Shown here: in pieces, positions 25,302 through 35,955 of the stretch
Layout of the letters: every line of letters starts with the position of its first letter
Position numbering within the stretch: position 1 is the stretch's first letter
Origin: Halotia branconii CENA392
GTDB taxonomy: Bacteria > Cyanobacteriota > Cyanobacteriia > Cyanobacteriales > Nostocaceae
DNA length: 64,000 nt
Assembly (NCBI RefSeq): GCF_029953635.1
Contig: NZ_CP124543.1
Location: 2,769,455-2,833,454, forward strand
Direction: 5' to 3'
Made by a program: the position numbers and the translations under genes
Notes under the pieces: generated by a model
What the model saw: the letters and a program-made list of their open reading frames with translations, nothing else
What the model was told of the DNA's origin: nothing
Database searches by the model: none

Positions 25302-27932
25302 ATGTCTTTTGTACCATTACATATTCATAGTGACTACAGTTTGCTTGATGGAGCAAGTCAGCTACCAGAGTTGGTAGATCAAGCGATCGCACTGGGTATC
25401 AAAGCGATCGCCCTTACCGATCATGGTGTCATGTATGGTGCTGTCGAATTAATTAAGATTTGCCGTAGTAAAAACATTAAGCCAATAATTGGCAACGAAA
25501 TGTATATCATCAACGGTGATATTGAAAAACAAGAACGTCGTCCTAAATATCATCAAGTCGTCTTAGCTAAAAATACTAAAGGTTACAAAAATTTAGTTAA
25601 ATTAACCACTATTTCTCATCTCCAAGGTGTACAAGGTAAAGGGATTTTTTCTCGTCCTTGTATCAATAAAGATTTACTCAAACAATATCATGAAGGTTTA
25701 ATTGTTACAAGTGCTTGTTTGGGTGGTGAAATTCCTCAAGCAATTCTCAGCGGTAGACCCGATGCAGCGCGTAAAGTTGCCAAATGGTATAAAGAAGTAT
25801 TTGGTGATGATTTTTATCTAGAAATTCAAGACCACGGCTCTCAAGAAGACCGAATTGTCAATGTAGAAATTGTCAAAATTGCGCGGGAATTAGAAATCAA
25901 ATTTGTTGCTACTAACGATTCTCATTTTATTTCTTGCTTTGATGTTGAAGCACATGATGCTTTGTTATGTATTCAAACTGGCAAGCTCATTATTGAAGAT
26001 AATCGGATGCGTTATAGCGGTACAGAATATCTGAAATCCGCCGAAGAAATGCAGTTATTATTTCGTGACCATTTGCCAGATGATGTCATAACTGAAGCTA
26101 TAGCTACTACCGAAGAAGTTGCCGATAAAGTTGAGCCTTACCATATTATGGGCGAGCCTCAAATTCCTACTCCTCCTATTCCCTCTGGTCACACTCCCGA
26201 TACTTATGCCGAAGAGGTAGCTTGGCAAGGACTTTTAGAACGATTAAATCGCAAATCCCGTACCGAAGTTGATCCAGTCTATAAAGAAAGATTGGAATAT
26301 GAACTTAAAATGCTTCAGCAAATGGGTTTTTCTACATACTTCTTAGTTGTGTGGGACTATATCAAATTTGCTAGAGATAATAATATTCCTGTAGGTCCAG
26401 GACGTGGTTCAGCTGCTGGTTCTTTAGTTGCTTATGCAATGCGAATTACCAATATTGATCCAGTACATCATGGATTACTATTTGAACGTTTCTTGAATCC
26501 AGAACGGAAGTCCATGCCTGATATTGATACAGATTTCTGTATTGAAAAGCGAGATAAAGTTATTGAATATGTAACAGAAAAATACGGTAAAGATAGAGTC
26601 GCCCAAATCATTACTTTTAACCGTTTAACTTCTAAAGCTGTTTTAAAAGATGTTGCCAGAGTATTAAATATTCCCTACGGCGAAGCCGATAAAATGGCGA
26701 AATTAATTCCTGTAGTGAGGGGTAAACCGACTAAACTCAAGGTGATGATTTCTGATGCAACTCCAGAACCAGAGTTTAAAGAAAAATACGATAATAACCC
26801 TCATGTTCGTCATTGGCTTGATATGGCAATGCGAATCGAAGGAACTAACAAAACCTTTGGTGTTCATGCCGCAGGTGTGGTAATTTCTGCTGACCCATTA
26901 GATGAAATTGTGCCGCTACAAAGAAACAATGATGGTTCTGTAATTACCCAGTATTTCATGGAAGATTTGGAATCGATGGGTTTGTTGAAAATGGATTTTC
27001 TGGGTTTGCGGAACTTGACATTGATTCAAAAAACTATTGATTTGATTGAACAAACCAATGGCTATCGTATTGACCCAGATGAAATTACAGGTCAAGAAAG
27101 AAAAGCTCAGAAAATATTAGCTAAAGGTGAACATAGCACTTTACCAAAAGATGTACAGAAATCTTACGAACTTTTAGAAGCGGGTGAATTAGAAGGAATA
27201 TTTCAATTAGAGTCTTCTGGAATGCGTCAAATAGTACGAGATTTGAAGCCTTCTAATATAGAAGATATTTCTTCAATTTTGGCACTTTACCGACCAGGCC
27301 CATTAGATGCAGGATTAATTCCTAAATTTATTAACCGTAAGCATGGACGGGAAACGATTGATTATCAAAGCCCTATTCTTGAACCAGTATTGAATGAAAC
27401 CTACGGAATTATGGTTTATCAAGAGCAAATTATGAAAATTGCTCAAGATATGGCTGGATATTCTTTAGGACAAGCTGATTTGTTACGCCGTGCAATGGGT
27501 AAAAAGAAAGTTTCGGAGATGCAAAAACAGCGAGAAAAATTTGTTGATGGTGCAGCTAAAAATGGAGTCAAAAAACAAGTAGCTGATGAATTATTTGAGC
27601 AAATGTTAAAATTTGCTGAATATTGCTTAAGTTATGACACAGAAATATTGACTGTAGAATATGGCTTAATGCCTATTGGCAAGATTGTAGAAAAAAATAT
27701 TAAATGCACTGTTTATAGTATTGATAGTAATGGTAATGTTTATACGCAACCAATAGCACAGTGGCATCATCGCGGTCAACAAGAAGTTTTTGAATATTGC
27801 TTAGAAGATGGTTCAACAATTCGGGCAACAAAAGACCATAAGTTTATGACTACTGATGGTCAGATGTTACCAATTGATGAAATTTTTAAACGGGGATTGG
27901 ATTTGATGCAAGTTAAGGAGTTACCAAGATAA
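25302..27932 (+). CDS. dnaE-N: DNA polymerase III alpha subunit N-part with split-intein N-half
   Basis: 876 residues from the ATG at 25302 ([17 protein letters not shown]). Residues 1-774 are the N-terminal extein: PHP domain ([15 protein letters not shown]), then the polymerase palm with catalytic acids in PDIDTDF (Asp407, 409, 411). Cys775 begins the 102-residue intein N-half ([15 protein letters not shown], then [20 protein letters not shown], ending VKELPR), closely resembling Npu DnaE-N. The extein ends KFAEY, as in the known system. The C-half with its own gene lies elsewhere in the genome, and trans-splicing joins the two into the replicative polymerase. No sign of inactivation. Confidence 0.97.
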   Translation: MSFVPLHIHSDYSLLDGASQLPELVDQAIALGIKAIALTDHGVMYGAVELIKICRSKNIKPIIGNEMYIINGDIEKQERRPKYHQVVLAKNTKGYKNLVKLTTISHLQGVQGKGIFSRPCINKDLLKQYHEGLIVTSACLGGEIPQAILSGRPDAARKVAKWYKEVFGDDFYLEIQDHGSQEDRIVNVEIVKIARELEIKFVATNDSHFISCFDVEAHDALLCIQTGKLIIEDNRMRYSGTEYLKSAEEMQLLFRDHLPDDVITEAIATTEEVADKVEPYHIMGEPQIPTPPIPSGHTPDTYAEEVAWQGLLERLNRKSRTEVDPVYKERLEYELKMLQQMGFSTYFLVVWDYIKFARDNNIPVGPGRGSAAGSLVAYAMRITNIDPVHHGLLFERFLNPERKSMPDIDTDFCIEKRDKVIEYVTEKYGKDRVAQIITFNRLTSKAVLKDVARVLNIPYGEADKMAKLIPVVRGKPTKLKVMISDATPEPEFKEKYDNNPHVRHWLDMAMRIEGTNKTFGVHAAGVVISADPLDEIVPLQRNNDGSVITQYFMEDLESMGLLKMDFLGLRNLTLIQKTIDLIEQTNGYRIDPDEITGQERKAQKILAKGEHSTLPKDVQKSYELLEAGELEGIFQLESSGMRQIVRDLKPSNIEDISSILALYRPGPLDAGLIPKFINRKHGRETIDYQSPILEPVLNETYGIMVYQEQIMKIAQDMAGYSLGQADLLRRAMGKKKVSEMQKQREKFVDGAAKNGVKKQVADELFEQMLKFAEYCLSYDTEILTVEYGLMPIGKIVEKNIKCTVYSIDSNGNVYTQPIAQWHHRGQQEVFEYCLEDGSTIRATKDHKFMTTDGQMLPIDEIFKRGLDLMQVKELPR

Positions 27933-28074
27933 AATTATTGCTCATTTTGTGCTTCAAATAATATATTGTTTTACAATTTAGTATTATTTAGTCATAGCCA
28001 GATACAAAAACACCCTAGCTCTAGGCGTTAGCTAAAGCCAGGGAATGTCAGATTGCAGATACTGGAGAAAACAA

Positions 28075-28995
28075 TCAATTTCGGTGATTATTAGTGTAGC
28101 GAACCCTAGTACCCGCCCAGAGCAACTTCTCTCGTAGCGTCTGATAGTATGAGTTGTTTTCTCGCAAAATAATAAACTTAGCCCGACAATCAGCCATTCG
28201 CACATCAACACGATGTCCAGGCCAAATTGAAGTAGCTAAGACCCCATCTGTCCATAGCTTAGTACTCAAATCGTAATCTCCCAGAGGCCAAATACTAACA
28301 ACTACGCCAGGAGGCAAAACCAGAGGGCGACTAGAAAGACTCATGGGACAAATGGGAGTGATGGTAATCGCTTCCATACCATCGTGCATGATTGGGCCAT
28401 TAGCAGAAACTGTGTAACCTGTAGAACCTGTAGGAGTGGAAATAATCAATCCATCTCCTACATATTGATCGACTACCTCACCGTCAATTTCCATCTCTAG
28501 AATTGAGGTTATCATGCGATCGGCAGAAGCAGGTTTGACACAAAATTCATTCAAACCCAAATAGCGTTCAGTCACTGGTTCTAAATTCGTACCATGCCCC
28601 TCATACACGGCTGCTTGTACCATCATTCGCCGCTGGATAGCATAGCGATCCTCAAACAGCCGATCCCAAACCTTCTCTGTGTCTTGAAATTCATCTACTG
28701 ACTCGGTTAAAAAGCCCAGATGACCACCCACGTTCACTCCTAAAATGGGGATACCAGCTGGGGCTAAATGTCTGGCACTAGTTAGAACAGTACCATCACC
28801 ACCAAGTACTAAAGCCAAATCGATGGGTTGACCAGCGGAAGCCAAAAACACCGGATAAGGGTTATCTTTAGGGCCACTAGGCCCCATCAAAACTTGGCAA
28901 TTGCGATTTTCCAGTTGTTTGGCGCAGAGTTCTGCCCAGCGTTTACTTTGAGAATCTCGCGCCTTATAAGCAATGATTACCTGCTTGAGTTGCAC
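28075..28995 (-). CDS. nadK: NAD kinase
   Basis: It phosphorylates NAD to NADP with ATP. The diagnostic GGDGT motif (LVLGGDGTVL) is near residue 65, followed by GVNVGGHLGFLTE, and the second conserved region is STPTGSTGYTVSANGPIMHDGMEAITITPICPMSLSSRPLV. Length is about 306 residues, as in the family. The start could be the GTG at 28995 (giving MQLKQVIIAYKARD) or a TTG at 29001, which is next to the ndhE stop. I prefer the GTG. It is directly downstream of ndhE and is probably cotranscribed with the ndh operon, linking NADPH supply to NDH-1. Cyanobacteria often have two NAD kinases. Confidence 0.93.
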   Translation of the reverse strand: MQLKQVIIAYKARDSQSKRWAELCAKQLENRNCQVLMGPSGPKDNPYPVFLASAGQPIDLALVLGGDGTVLTSARHLAPAGIPILGVNVGGHLGFLTESVDEFQDTEKVWDRLFEDRYAIQRRMMVQAAVYEGHGTNLEPVTERYLGLNEFCVKPASADRMITSILEMEIDGEVVDQYVGDGLIISTPTGSTGYTVSANGPIMHDGMEAITITPICPMSLSSRPLVLPPGVVVSIWPLGDYDLSTKLWTDGVLATSIWPGHRVDVRMADCRAKFIILRENNSYYQTLREKLLWAGTRVRYTNNHRN

Positions 28996-29001
28996 ACGCA
29001 A

Positions 29002-29307
29002 TTACCATTTCAGGAGATTAAACTGCTCCATATCGACGGTATCACGGTTGCGATAAATGGCAAGCACGATCGCTAAACCTACCGCCGCCTCAGCAGCTGC
29101 CACGGTAATCACAAATACTGTGAAAACCTGACCCTTAATTAATGTTGAGTCAAGAAAGTTGGAAAATGCCATTAAATTCAGATTAACAGCATTGAGTAGT
29201 AACTCAATTGACATCAGCACCCGTACAGCGTTGCGGCTGGTAATTAAACCATAAATACCGATGCAGAACAAAGCTGCTGCAAGTAATAAAAAGTACTGGA
29301 GTTGCAT
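29002..29307 (-). CDS. ndhE: NDH-1 subunit NdhE (NuoK type)
   Basis: 101 residues with three membrane helices. Signature features are [30 protein letters not shown], including the Glu of the proton channel in helix 2, and [24 protein letters not shown] in helix 3. It is a small membrane-arm subunit of the thylakoid NDH-1 complex for cyclic electron flow and respiration. It is last of the ndhA-I-G-E order and is separated from ndhG by a repeat-containing spacer of about 175 bases. Confidence 0.96.
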   Translation of the reverse strand: MQLQYFLLLAAALFCIGIYGLITSRNAVRVLMSIELLLNAVNLNLMAFSNFLDSTLIKGQVFTVFVITVAAAEAAVGLAIVLAIYRNRDTVDMEQFNLLKW

Positions 29308-29317
29308 GAATTTTTTG

Positions 29318-29348
29318 TCAGTTGTCAGTGGTCAGTTGTCAGTTGTCA
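29318..29348. repeat. short tandem ttgtcagt repeats
   Basis: Tandem copies of an octanucleotide like ttgtcagt (with one tggtcagt) lie between ndhG and ndhE. This is one of the classic short tandemly repeated sequences of heterocystous cyanobacteria. Confidence 0.8.
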
Positions 29349-29483
29349 GAAGGCAGTACTTCGACCCTTTGGCAAAGCTCAGGGCAACGCAAGCTACTTA
29401 GGTTACGCTCAGTGACTAGGAGGCAAAAAGAAAGACATAGTAGACATAATAAATATATTTTTCTCTAGTCCCTAGTCCCTAAT

Positions 29484-30134
29484 TTATTCCCGACGAGAAT
29501 CACCACGATGGGTATTAGGATCGCTGGATGCAGTTTTTATGCCTGTTGATACTAGTTCTCTGGGACGTTCTGGCAAAGTCAAAACGGTTTGTGACAATTC
29601 TGAAGTTGTTGATGGTTCTGGCAAATACTCACGACGCGCCAAAATAATCGCTCCTACCATTGCCATTAGCAACAAAATAGAAGCCAGTTCAAAAGGTAAC
29701 AAAAAGTCGGTAAAGAAATGCTCACCAATCAAAATTACGGAACTTTCGCCAGCTACAGCAGAAGTTGAATATGCCCAAGGAGTCGCTAATACCATTACAC
29801 TCAAAAGCGCAAATAATCCTAGACTGACAATGGCGGTGAGTATCTTCCTAACTCCAGCGCTAGGAAATGGTGCAAAATCCTGGCGTTTGTTTACCAACAT
29901 AATGGCAAACAAAATCAGCACATTCACTGCCCCCACATAAATCAATACTTGTGCTGCTGCGACAAAGTCACCATTTAGCAATAAGTATATTCCTGCCATG
30001 CTGATGAATACGCCTCCTAGCATAAAAGCAGAATAAACGATGTTAGAAAACAGCACTACACCGATGGCTGCACCAATCATCATTACACCTAATATGCCAA
30101 ACGAAACAAACTGTACTCCTTCGGCTAGATTCAC
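29484..30134 (-). CDS. ndhG: NDH-1 subunit NdhG (NuoJ type)
   Basis: 216 residues with five membrane helices in the first 170 residues. Typical motifs are NIVYSAFMLGGVFISMAGIYLLLNGDFVAAAQVLIYVGAVNVLILFAIMLVN. The soluble C-terminal tail (about 175-216) is hydrophilic and variable, as in cyanobacterial NdhG. It is a proton-translocation membrane-arm subunit of NDH-1, located between ndhI and ndhE. Confidence 0.95.
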   Translation of the reverse strand: MNLAEGVQFVSFGILGVMMIGAAIGVVLFSNIVYSAFMLGGVFISMAGIYLLLNGDFVAAAQVLIYVGAVNVLILFAIMLVNKRQDFAPFPSAGVRKILTAIVSLGLFALLSVMVLATPWAYSTSAVAGESSVILIGEHFFTDFLLPFELASILLLMAMVGAIILARREYLPEPSTTSELSQTVLTLPERPRELVSTGIKTASSDPNTHRGDSRRE

Positions 30135-30217
30135 TATTTTTTGTCCTTTGTTCAGTTATTAATTGTCAGCGATGCACTGAGCTTGTGGAAGTGTTGTTAG
30201 TTACTAATGACTAATGA

Positions 30218-30802
30218 CTATTTTTCAGTTTGTTCCATAAGGTCTTCTGGATGCGAACCAGCGCGAGGCGCATCAGTAGGCAGATCATGTGGGTCCATAA
30301 CACCCTTGGGTAAGTAAACTAATTCACGTAAGGGTGTAACCATTGGGTCATTTGTGACTTTGTAGGGTAGGCGACCAAGTGCTACGTTGTCATAGTTTAA
30401 TTCGTGGCGATCGTAAGTGGAAAGCTCATACTCTTCTGTCATTGACAAACAGTTAGTTGGGCAAAATTCCACACAGTTACCACAAAAAATACAAACTCCA
30501 AAGTCAATGCTGTAGTGCTTAAGTTTTTTCTTTTTGTTAGCTTTCTCAAATTCCCAATCGACTACAGGCAGATTAATCGGACAAACCCGAACACAGACTT
30601 CACAGGAAATGCATTTATCAAACTCAAAATGAATCCTGCCACGAAACCGTTCGCTAGGAATCAGTTTTTCATAAGGATATTGCACAGTAACCGGACGTCG
30701 GCGCATGTGGTCGAAAGTGACAGATAGTCCCTCACCGATATAACGACCGGCTTGTACTGCTTCTTTGGCGTAATCACCAACTTGCTTTAAGAACTTTAGC
30801 AT
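30218..30802 (-). CDS. ndhI: NDH-1 iron-sulfur subunit NdhI
   Basis: 194 residues with two 4Fe-4S ferredoxin motifs: Cys64, 67, 70, 74 ([12 protein letters not shown]) and Cys104, 107, 110, 114 ([12 protein letters not shown]). It carries electrons between ferredoxin-side subunits and plastoquinone in NDH-1. The N-terminal amphipathic segment ([18 protein letters not shown]) binds the membrane arm. The C-terminal tail with [11 protein letters not shown] is typical of cyanobacteria. It follows ndhA by 86 bases in the same direction. Confidence 0.97.
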   Translation of the reverse strand: MLKFLKQVGDYAKEAVQAGRYIGEGLSVTFDHMRRRPVTVQYPYEKLIPSERFRGRIHFEFDKCISCEVCVRVCPINLPVVDWEFEKANKKKKLKHYSIDFGVCIFCGNCVEFCPTNCLSMTEEYELSTYDRHELNYDNVALGRLPYKVTNDPMVTPLRELVYLPKGVMDPHDLPTDAPRAGSHPEDLMEQTEK

Positions 30803-30888
30803 CGTGTTTTACTCTCTCTCTTCAGGTCATAAGAGTTAGGAGTGAGGAGTTAATAAAATACTCATAACTCATAACTCATAAGTCTCTA

Positions 30889-32007
30889 TTAGCCACCAAA
30901 GGCGATGGGGAAGGCTAATTTCAGGGCTGCGGTTAATAAGAGATTAACCAAACCAACTGGTAGCAAAAACTTCCATCCTAAATCTAACAGTTGGTCAATC
31001 CGAACCCGTGGTACTGTCCAGCGTAATAAGATAGCGGTAAACACTAGAAAGTAGGCTTTGATTACAGTCATAACGATGCCCAAGGAGGCTGTGACTACCT
31101 GTAATACGGGATTTGCTTCACTAATTCCCAGCCAGCCAGCAATGATGTTGATAGGGATAGGAAAGTCCCAACCACCTAGGTATAAAACTGCTACGAGTAA
31201 AGCCGAAAGCACTAAGTTGACATAAGAACTGAGATAAAACAGTGCAAATTTCATTCCAGAATATTCAGTCTGATAACCTGCGACTATTTCTTCTTCTGCT
31301 TCAGGCAGGTCAAAAGGCATTCGTTCGCATTCAGCAAGGGCGGCTATCCAAAAGATGATGAAACCCACTGGTTGCCGCCAAATGTTCCAGCCGAGAATAC
31401 CATAACCGGATTGCTGATTAACAATATCAACAGTGCTGAGGCTGTTAGACATCATCACGATCGCTAGTACACTCAGCGCTAGAGGAATTTCATAGCTAAT
31501 TGATTGTGCTGCTGCCCGCAACCCTCCCAAGAGAGAGTATTTATTATTAGAGGCGTAGCCGGCCATCAACAACCCAATTGGCTGAATGCTAGACAAAGCA
31601 ATCCATAAGAAGATACCTGTTCCCACATTTGTAATGACGATGTTCTGTCCAAAGGGAACAATCAAATAAGACAGAAATACTGGTAATACAACAATGATTG
31701 GGCCTAGAGTAAATAACCATTGGTCAGCTTTAGCTGGCACAATATCTTCTTTAAATACCAGTTTTAGACCATCTGCTACTGGAGCTAGTAAACCCAAAGG
31801 CCCAATAAATTCAGGGCCTATCCGCTGTTGTGCTGATGCCGAAATTTTTCGTTCTAGCCAAACACAAACCAGTACCCCCACTGTTGCTCCAATGAGCATT
31901 AGTATCATCGGCAAAGGCATCCAAATAGCTTTGGCTGTACCTGCTGGTAGTCCTAAATCCATTAAGGATTCGATAAAAGTTCCTTGGAGGTCAATTCCTG
32001 AGTTCAT
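30889..32007 (-). CDS. ndhA: NDH-1 subunit NdhA (NuoH type)
   Basis: 372 residues and about eight membrane helices. Family motifs are [35 protein letters not shown] and the quinone-site loop [29 protein letters not shown]. It forms the quinone chamber at the junction of the peripheral and membrane arms. It is the first ndh gene of the operon; gltA lies about 480 bases upstream, an arrangement conserved in cyanobacteria. Confidence 0.97.
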   Translation of the reverse strand: MNSGIDLQGTFIESLMDLGLPAGTAKAIWMPLPMILMLIGATVGVLVCVWLERKISASAQQRIGPEFIGPLGLLAPVADGLKLVFKEDIVPAKADQWLFTLGPIIVVLPVFLSYLIVPFGQNIVITNVGTGIFLWIALSSIQPIGLLMAGYASNNKYSLLGGLRAAAQSISYEIPLALSVLAIVMMSNSLSTVDIVNQQSGYGILGWNIWRQPVGFIIFWIAALAECERMPFDLPEAEEEIVAGYQTEYSGMKFALFYLSSYVNLVLSALLVAVLYLGGWDFPIPINIIAGWLGISEANPVLQVVTASLGIVMTVIKAYFLVFTAILLRWTVPRVRIDQLLDLGWKFLLPVGLVNLLLTAALKLAFPIAFGG

Positions 32008-32488
32008 GTTTCTGCTCTTTAAGTCAACTGAAGTGTGAAATATGAAGTATAAAATTTCAGTTTGGACTAACGCCTTGCTACGCTAACATCCTTCAGCCTT
32101 CATGCTTTCACCCTGCCTGATTGAAGATGTTTTTGCAAATTCCCATGCCTAGTATATCGTTGGATGGTTTTTGGCTCTTGAAACTATAGGAGAACTTTTG
32201 CTTATGATAATGATTAAGATTTATGGAAAGTGGGCATAGGGAAGAAAAGGAATTGGGGCAGGGTGCGGGGTGTACGCCTTGGCTACTTCGACTACGCGGT
32301 AGTTGAGCGCAGTCGAAACTCAGTACAAGACGCTCAGCGACCGGGGGATGAAGAAAGTTACCCCTGCCTCCCCTTTCCTAGTCCCTAAGACTAACTCTTA
32401 GCCCAAAAAGGCAAGATAAAACTACCGCCTCCATTTTGACAACGGTTTTCTAATTTACTTGGTCACTGGAGGCTAAGATGACTGCTAG
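32008..32488. repeat. spacer between gltA and ndhA with dispersed repeats
   Basis: No gene is visible. Positions 32253-32380 hold a gggcagggtgcggggtgtacgcc block and a palindromic ttcgactacgcggtagttgagcgcagtcgaa segment similar to repeats at 50180-50470. The ndhA promoter is probably at 32010-32200. Confidence 0.55.
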
Positions 32489-33625
32489 TTAACGTTGGTC
32501 AATGGGTCTATAAGGAATTTCGTGCTGACCATTATAAATTTGGGTAGGACGGAAAATCCTGTTTTCTGCTAGTTGTTCTTTCCAGTGGGCTAGCCAACCA
32601 GCAACACGGGCGATCGCAAATACGGGTGTAAACAAGTCTGTAGGAATCCCCATTTTCCTATACACCAAACCTGAGTAAAAGTCAACATTAGGATAAATCC
32701 CTTTGCCACTCAACTTTTCTGTGACCACTCGCTCTACTTCTTGGGCAATTTCGTAATATTTGTCTGTCCCAAACTTGGCAAACAACTGTTCTGCAAGGTT
32801 TTGTAAGATTGTGGCTCGTGGATCTTTGACTTTATAAACACGATGCCCAAAACCCATAATTTTGGCTTTGCGTTGGATAAGATCTTCTACATAAGGACGT
32901 ACATTTTCTACAGAGCCAATTTCTTCTAACATCTGGATCACTTCTTCGTTGGCTCCGCCATGCAACGGGCCTCCTAAAGTTCCGACGGCGCTAGCAACCA
33001 CGGCATAAGGATCAGTCAAGGTCGAAGCTGTCACCCTAGCACTGAAAGTAGAAGCATTCATTGTATGCTCGACATGAAGTATCAAGCAGATATCAAAAAT
33101 TTTCGCCGCTAACGGATCAGGTTCTCGCTCATTGAGCATGTATAGGAAATTGGCAGAGTAGTCTAAGTCATCACGCGGCTTTACAGGGTCATTACCTTTT
33201 CGCATTAACTGGAATGCCGCTACCATCGTGGGAATAGTTGCTATTAGCCGCACCACAGAATCTCTAATGTAGGCAGGGTTATGTAAATCTCTGAGCGAAT
33301 AAAACAACCCTAAAGCAGCAGCAGAGGCTTGTAGAGCATCCATTGGGTGACCGCTTTCTGGAAAGCACTTCATCATGTCCCGGATGCGATATTTGATTCG
33401 TCTGTGGTAGCGAACTTCATGCTCAAACGCTGCCAATTCTTCTTGACTTGGCAGTTCGCCCCAGATTAAGAGATAAGCAGTTTCCAGAAAGGTACTTTTT
33501 TCTGCTAATTCCTCAATCCGGATGCCACGATATTCTAGAATTCCCTTTTGCCCATCTACATGACTGATACTTGATTGGGCGGCGGGAATGCCTTCTAAAC
33601 CAGGCTTGTATTCGCACACCATCAT
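32489..33625 (-). CDS. gltA: citrate synthase
   Basis: 378 residues, type II (about 380) size. Conserved elements are the opening GLEGIPAAQSSISHVDGQKGILEYRGI, the region GGPLHGGANEEVIQMLEEIG, the catalytic His in IMGFGHRVYKVKDPRA and the catalytic Asp in YPNVDFYSG. It condenses acetyl-CoA and oxaloacetate at the entry of the oxidative branch that supplies 2-oxoglutarate for nitrogen assimilation. Its position upstream of ndhAIGE is typical for Nostocales. Start ATG at 33625 or 33622 makes no real difference. Confidence 0.97.
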   Translation of the reverse strand: MMVCEYKPGLEGIPAAQSSISHVDGQKGILEYRGIRIEELAEKSTFLETAYLLIWGELPSQEELAAFEHEVRYHRRIKYRIRDMMKCFPESGHPMDALQASAAALGLFYSLRDLHNPAYIRDSVVRLIATIPTMVAAFQLMRKGNDPVKPRDDLDYSANFLYMLNEREPDPLAAKIFDICLILHVEHTMNASTFSARVTASTLTDPYAVVASAVGTLGGPLHGGANEEVIQMLEEIGSVENVRPYVEDLIQRKAKIMGFGHRVYKVKDPRATILQNLAEQLFAKFGTDKYYEIAQEVERVVTEKLSGKGIYPNVDFYSGLVYRKMGIPTDLFTPVFAIARVAGWLAHWKEQLAENRIFRPTQIYNGQHEIPYRPIDQR

Positions 33626-33737
33626 GGCAACACCATTTACTTTGTGAAATATCCGATCACGCTAACTTACCAGAAATTATTTTTGCCATAACAGTAGCCG
33701 ATCTAACAACAATTTTTTGAGAAGAGTTGAAAACCTG

Positions 33738-34232
33738 TTACAGCAGGTACTTGGGTGGTGTCAACCAAAACATCTGACTACGACCCACAGGCGAACCTGT
33801 TTCTGGTAGTTTTACTCCGATCATACCTGCTTTTTTCAAGACAAAACTGTCTTTGGCTTCTCCCCAAAGGAGAATTTCTGCCCAATTGCTCAAACAAGGC
33901 TCATGGCCTACTAAGGCAAGTTGGGTATTTTGGGAATAATTTTTGGGTTCTAGCCAGTCAACCAGCCAACTAGAAATGTCACCATTAAAGGCCAAGTGGT
34001 GAGATTCTTCTAGTTGGCAACTAAGTTTAGCGGCTATGAGAATTTCAGCTGTTTGGCGGGCGCGGACTAAAGGACTGGTGAGAATTAAATCAAACTGTAA
34101 ACCCAAATTTTTAATTCTCTGGGCAACTTTCTCTGTTTTTTGCCGACCTTCTGGGGTGAGACTTCGTTCTTCGTCCTTTATGTTATTCGTCTGTTCTTCG
34201 GCGATGCCATGACGAATTAAATATAGTTCCAT
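33738..34232 (-). CDS. sixA: phosphohistidine phosphatase SixA-type
   Basis: 164 residues of the histidine-phosphatase (RHG) superfamily. The catalytic motif is YLIRHGIAE with His8; other family residues are the Arg in LTSPLVRARQTAEI and the late His in LALVGHEPCLSNW. SixA proteins remove phosphate from phospho-His in His-containing phosphotransfer domains. Spacing to gltA is about 110 bases and the direction is the same, so readthrough is possible. The substrate here is unknown. Confidence 0.9.
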   Translation of the reverse strand: MELYLIRHGIAEEQTNNIKDEERSLTPEGRQKTEKVAQRIKNLGLQFDLILTSPLVRARQTAEILIAAKLSCQLEESHHLAFNGDISSWLVDWLEPKNYSQNTQLALVGHEPCLSNWAEILLWGEAKDSFVLKKAGMIGVKLPETGSPVGRSQMFWLTPPKYLL

Positions 34233-34435
34233 ATAGCGCAGAAGATTTATTGGTACATTGTTAAACCACTAGTGTACAGTTCGGCAAAAATATGTAAGTT
34301 AAATGTGGAACAGCTTATGACACCAAGTAATTACGAATTACGAATTACGAATTAGTAATTATTTGGTCATTGCTACCATAATTTTCTATACAAAAGAAAA
34401 TTGGTATTAATAATTTTATCCTCCACCCTTAAAAA

Positions 34436-35761
34436 ATGGTTCCGTCAAAACGTGTTTATTGGTTGTTGATATTTGGCATTGCGATCGCCTTGGTCATATC
34501 CCTATTTTTTAGCATTGCGGCAAGCATCGTCGTCACTGTGCTATTTGATTTTACTGTTTTGGGATTGATGGTTGTGGATGGTTGGCGATCGCAGTCTGGA
34601 CGCGTACAAATTAGCCGTGAATTACCGCCACGATTGTCTATTGGGCGGGATAATTTGGTTGTGTTAACAATAAAATCAGCAAATGCCAATGCTGTAATTA
34701 AAATTCGAGATGACTATCCCCCAGAATTTGGCGTATCTACATCCACACTTAACGCCACTGTTCCTATGAATACCACCCAAGAGTTGAGATATACAGTTCA
34801 ACCCAAACAGCGGGGAGAATTTGCTTGGGGGAATATTCAAATACGACAGTTAGGAACTTGGGGGTTAGCCTGGGACAATTGGCAGATTCCCCAAAGCCTG
34901 CACGTCAAAGTTTATCCAGATTTATTGGGGTTGCGATCGCTTTCAATTCGCTTGACACTGCAATCATCTGGTTCAATTCGCAAAATTCGCCAAACGGGTA
35001 TCGGTACAGAGTTTGCAGAACTACGAAACTATCGTACTGGTGATGATTTACGGTTTATTGATTGGAAAGCTACAGCCCGCCGCGTCGGTGCTTACAGCAA
35101 TACACCGCCATTGGTAAGGGTTCTAGAACCAGAACAAGAGCAAACATTACTGATTTTGCTTGATCAAGGACGGTTAATGACTGCTAAAGTGCAAGGTTTG
35201 CAGCGCTTTGACTGGGGATTGAATGCAACTTTATCTTTAGCTTTAGCAGGGTTGCATCGAGGCGATCGCGTCGGGGTAGGTGTATTTGATCGCCAGATGC
35301 ATACATGGATTTCACCAGAACGAGGTCAATCTCAGTTGAGTCAGCTAATTGATCGCCTAACTCCTATTCAACCTGTGCTGCTGGAATCTGACTACTTAGG
35401 GGCTGTAACCAGTGTTGTGCAACGGCAAACTCGCCGGGCGCTGGTGGTACTCATTACAGACTTAGTTGATGTCACTGCTTCTACCGAACTATTGGCTGCA
35501 CTCTCTTGTTTAGCACCTCGCTATCTACCGTTTTGCGTGACTCTTAGAGATCCTCAAGTTGATTATCTGGCACACCAATTCACCGAAAATGTTACAGATG
35601 CATACAGACGTGCAGTCGCTCTAGATTTATTAGCACAGCGGCAAGTTGCTTTTGCAAAGTTGAAACAAAAAGGCGTGTTAGTCCTTGATGCACCAGCAAA
35701 TCAGATCACAGAGCAACTTGTTGAACGATATTTGCAACTCAAAGCCCGAAATCAACTATGA
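34436..35761 (+). CDS. DUF58 domain-containing membrane-anchored protein
   Basis: 441 residues. Two closely spaced hydrophobic helices lie at about 8-47. A beta-rich region follows. The DUF58 signature GIGTEFAELRNYRTGDDLRFIDWKATARR lies near residues 195-222, and a vWA-like segment begins QTLLILLDQGRLM near 235 and includes ALVVLITDLVD. DUF58 proteins usually work with MoxR-type AAA ATPases as chaperone-like systems, but no MoxR gene is in this neighbourhood. The start ATG at 34436 gives a short basic N-terminus before the first helix. Confidence 0.88.
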   Translation: MVPSKRVYWLLIFGIAIALVISLFFSIAASIVVTVLFDFTVLGLMVVDGWRSQSGRVQISRELPPRLSIGRDNLVVLTIKSANANAVIKIRDDYPPEFGVSTSTLNATVPMNTTQELRYTVQPKQRGEFAWGNIQIRQLGTWGLAWDNWQIPQSLHVKVYPDLLGLRSLSIRLTLQSSGSIRKIRQTGIGTEFAELRNYRTGDDLRFIDWKATARRVGAYSNTPPLVRVLEPEQEQTLLILLDQGRLMTAKVQGLQRFDWGLNATLSLALAGLHRGDRVGVGVFDRQMHTWISPERGQSQLSQLIDRLTPIQPVLLESDYLGAVTSVVQRQTRRALVVLITDLVDVTASTELLAALSCLAPRYLPFCVTLRDPQVDYLAHQFTENVTDAYRRAVALDLLAQRQVAFAKLKQKGVLVLDAPANQITEQLVERYLQLKARNQL

Positions 35762-35883
35762 AAGGCAACAGGGAACAGGAAAAATCAGTGAATGGCTTCA
35801 CTTACCGTTAGTTTCAGAAAACTCGATTTCATTTGATTGGTACAAGACTGTGGCGAGATTACCTTGTTCACACCCTAGCTGCA

Positions 35884-35916
35884 AGATCCCCGACTTTTTG
35901 AAGAAGTCGGGGATCT
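35884..35916. terminator. bidirectional terminator hairpin between convergent genes
   Basis: A perfect 13-bp stem (agatccccgactt and aagtcggggatct) with a 7-base loop lies between the converging DUF58 gene and phosphoesterase gene. A degenerate relative occurs at about 48118-48152, so this hairpin is also a dispersed repeat. Confidence 0.75.
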
Positions 35917-35955
35917 GACAACCTTATCTAATTTTCATTCGCGATCGCAACTAAT

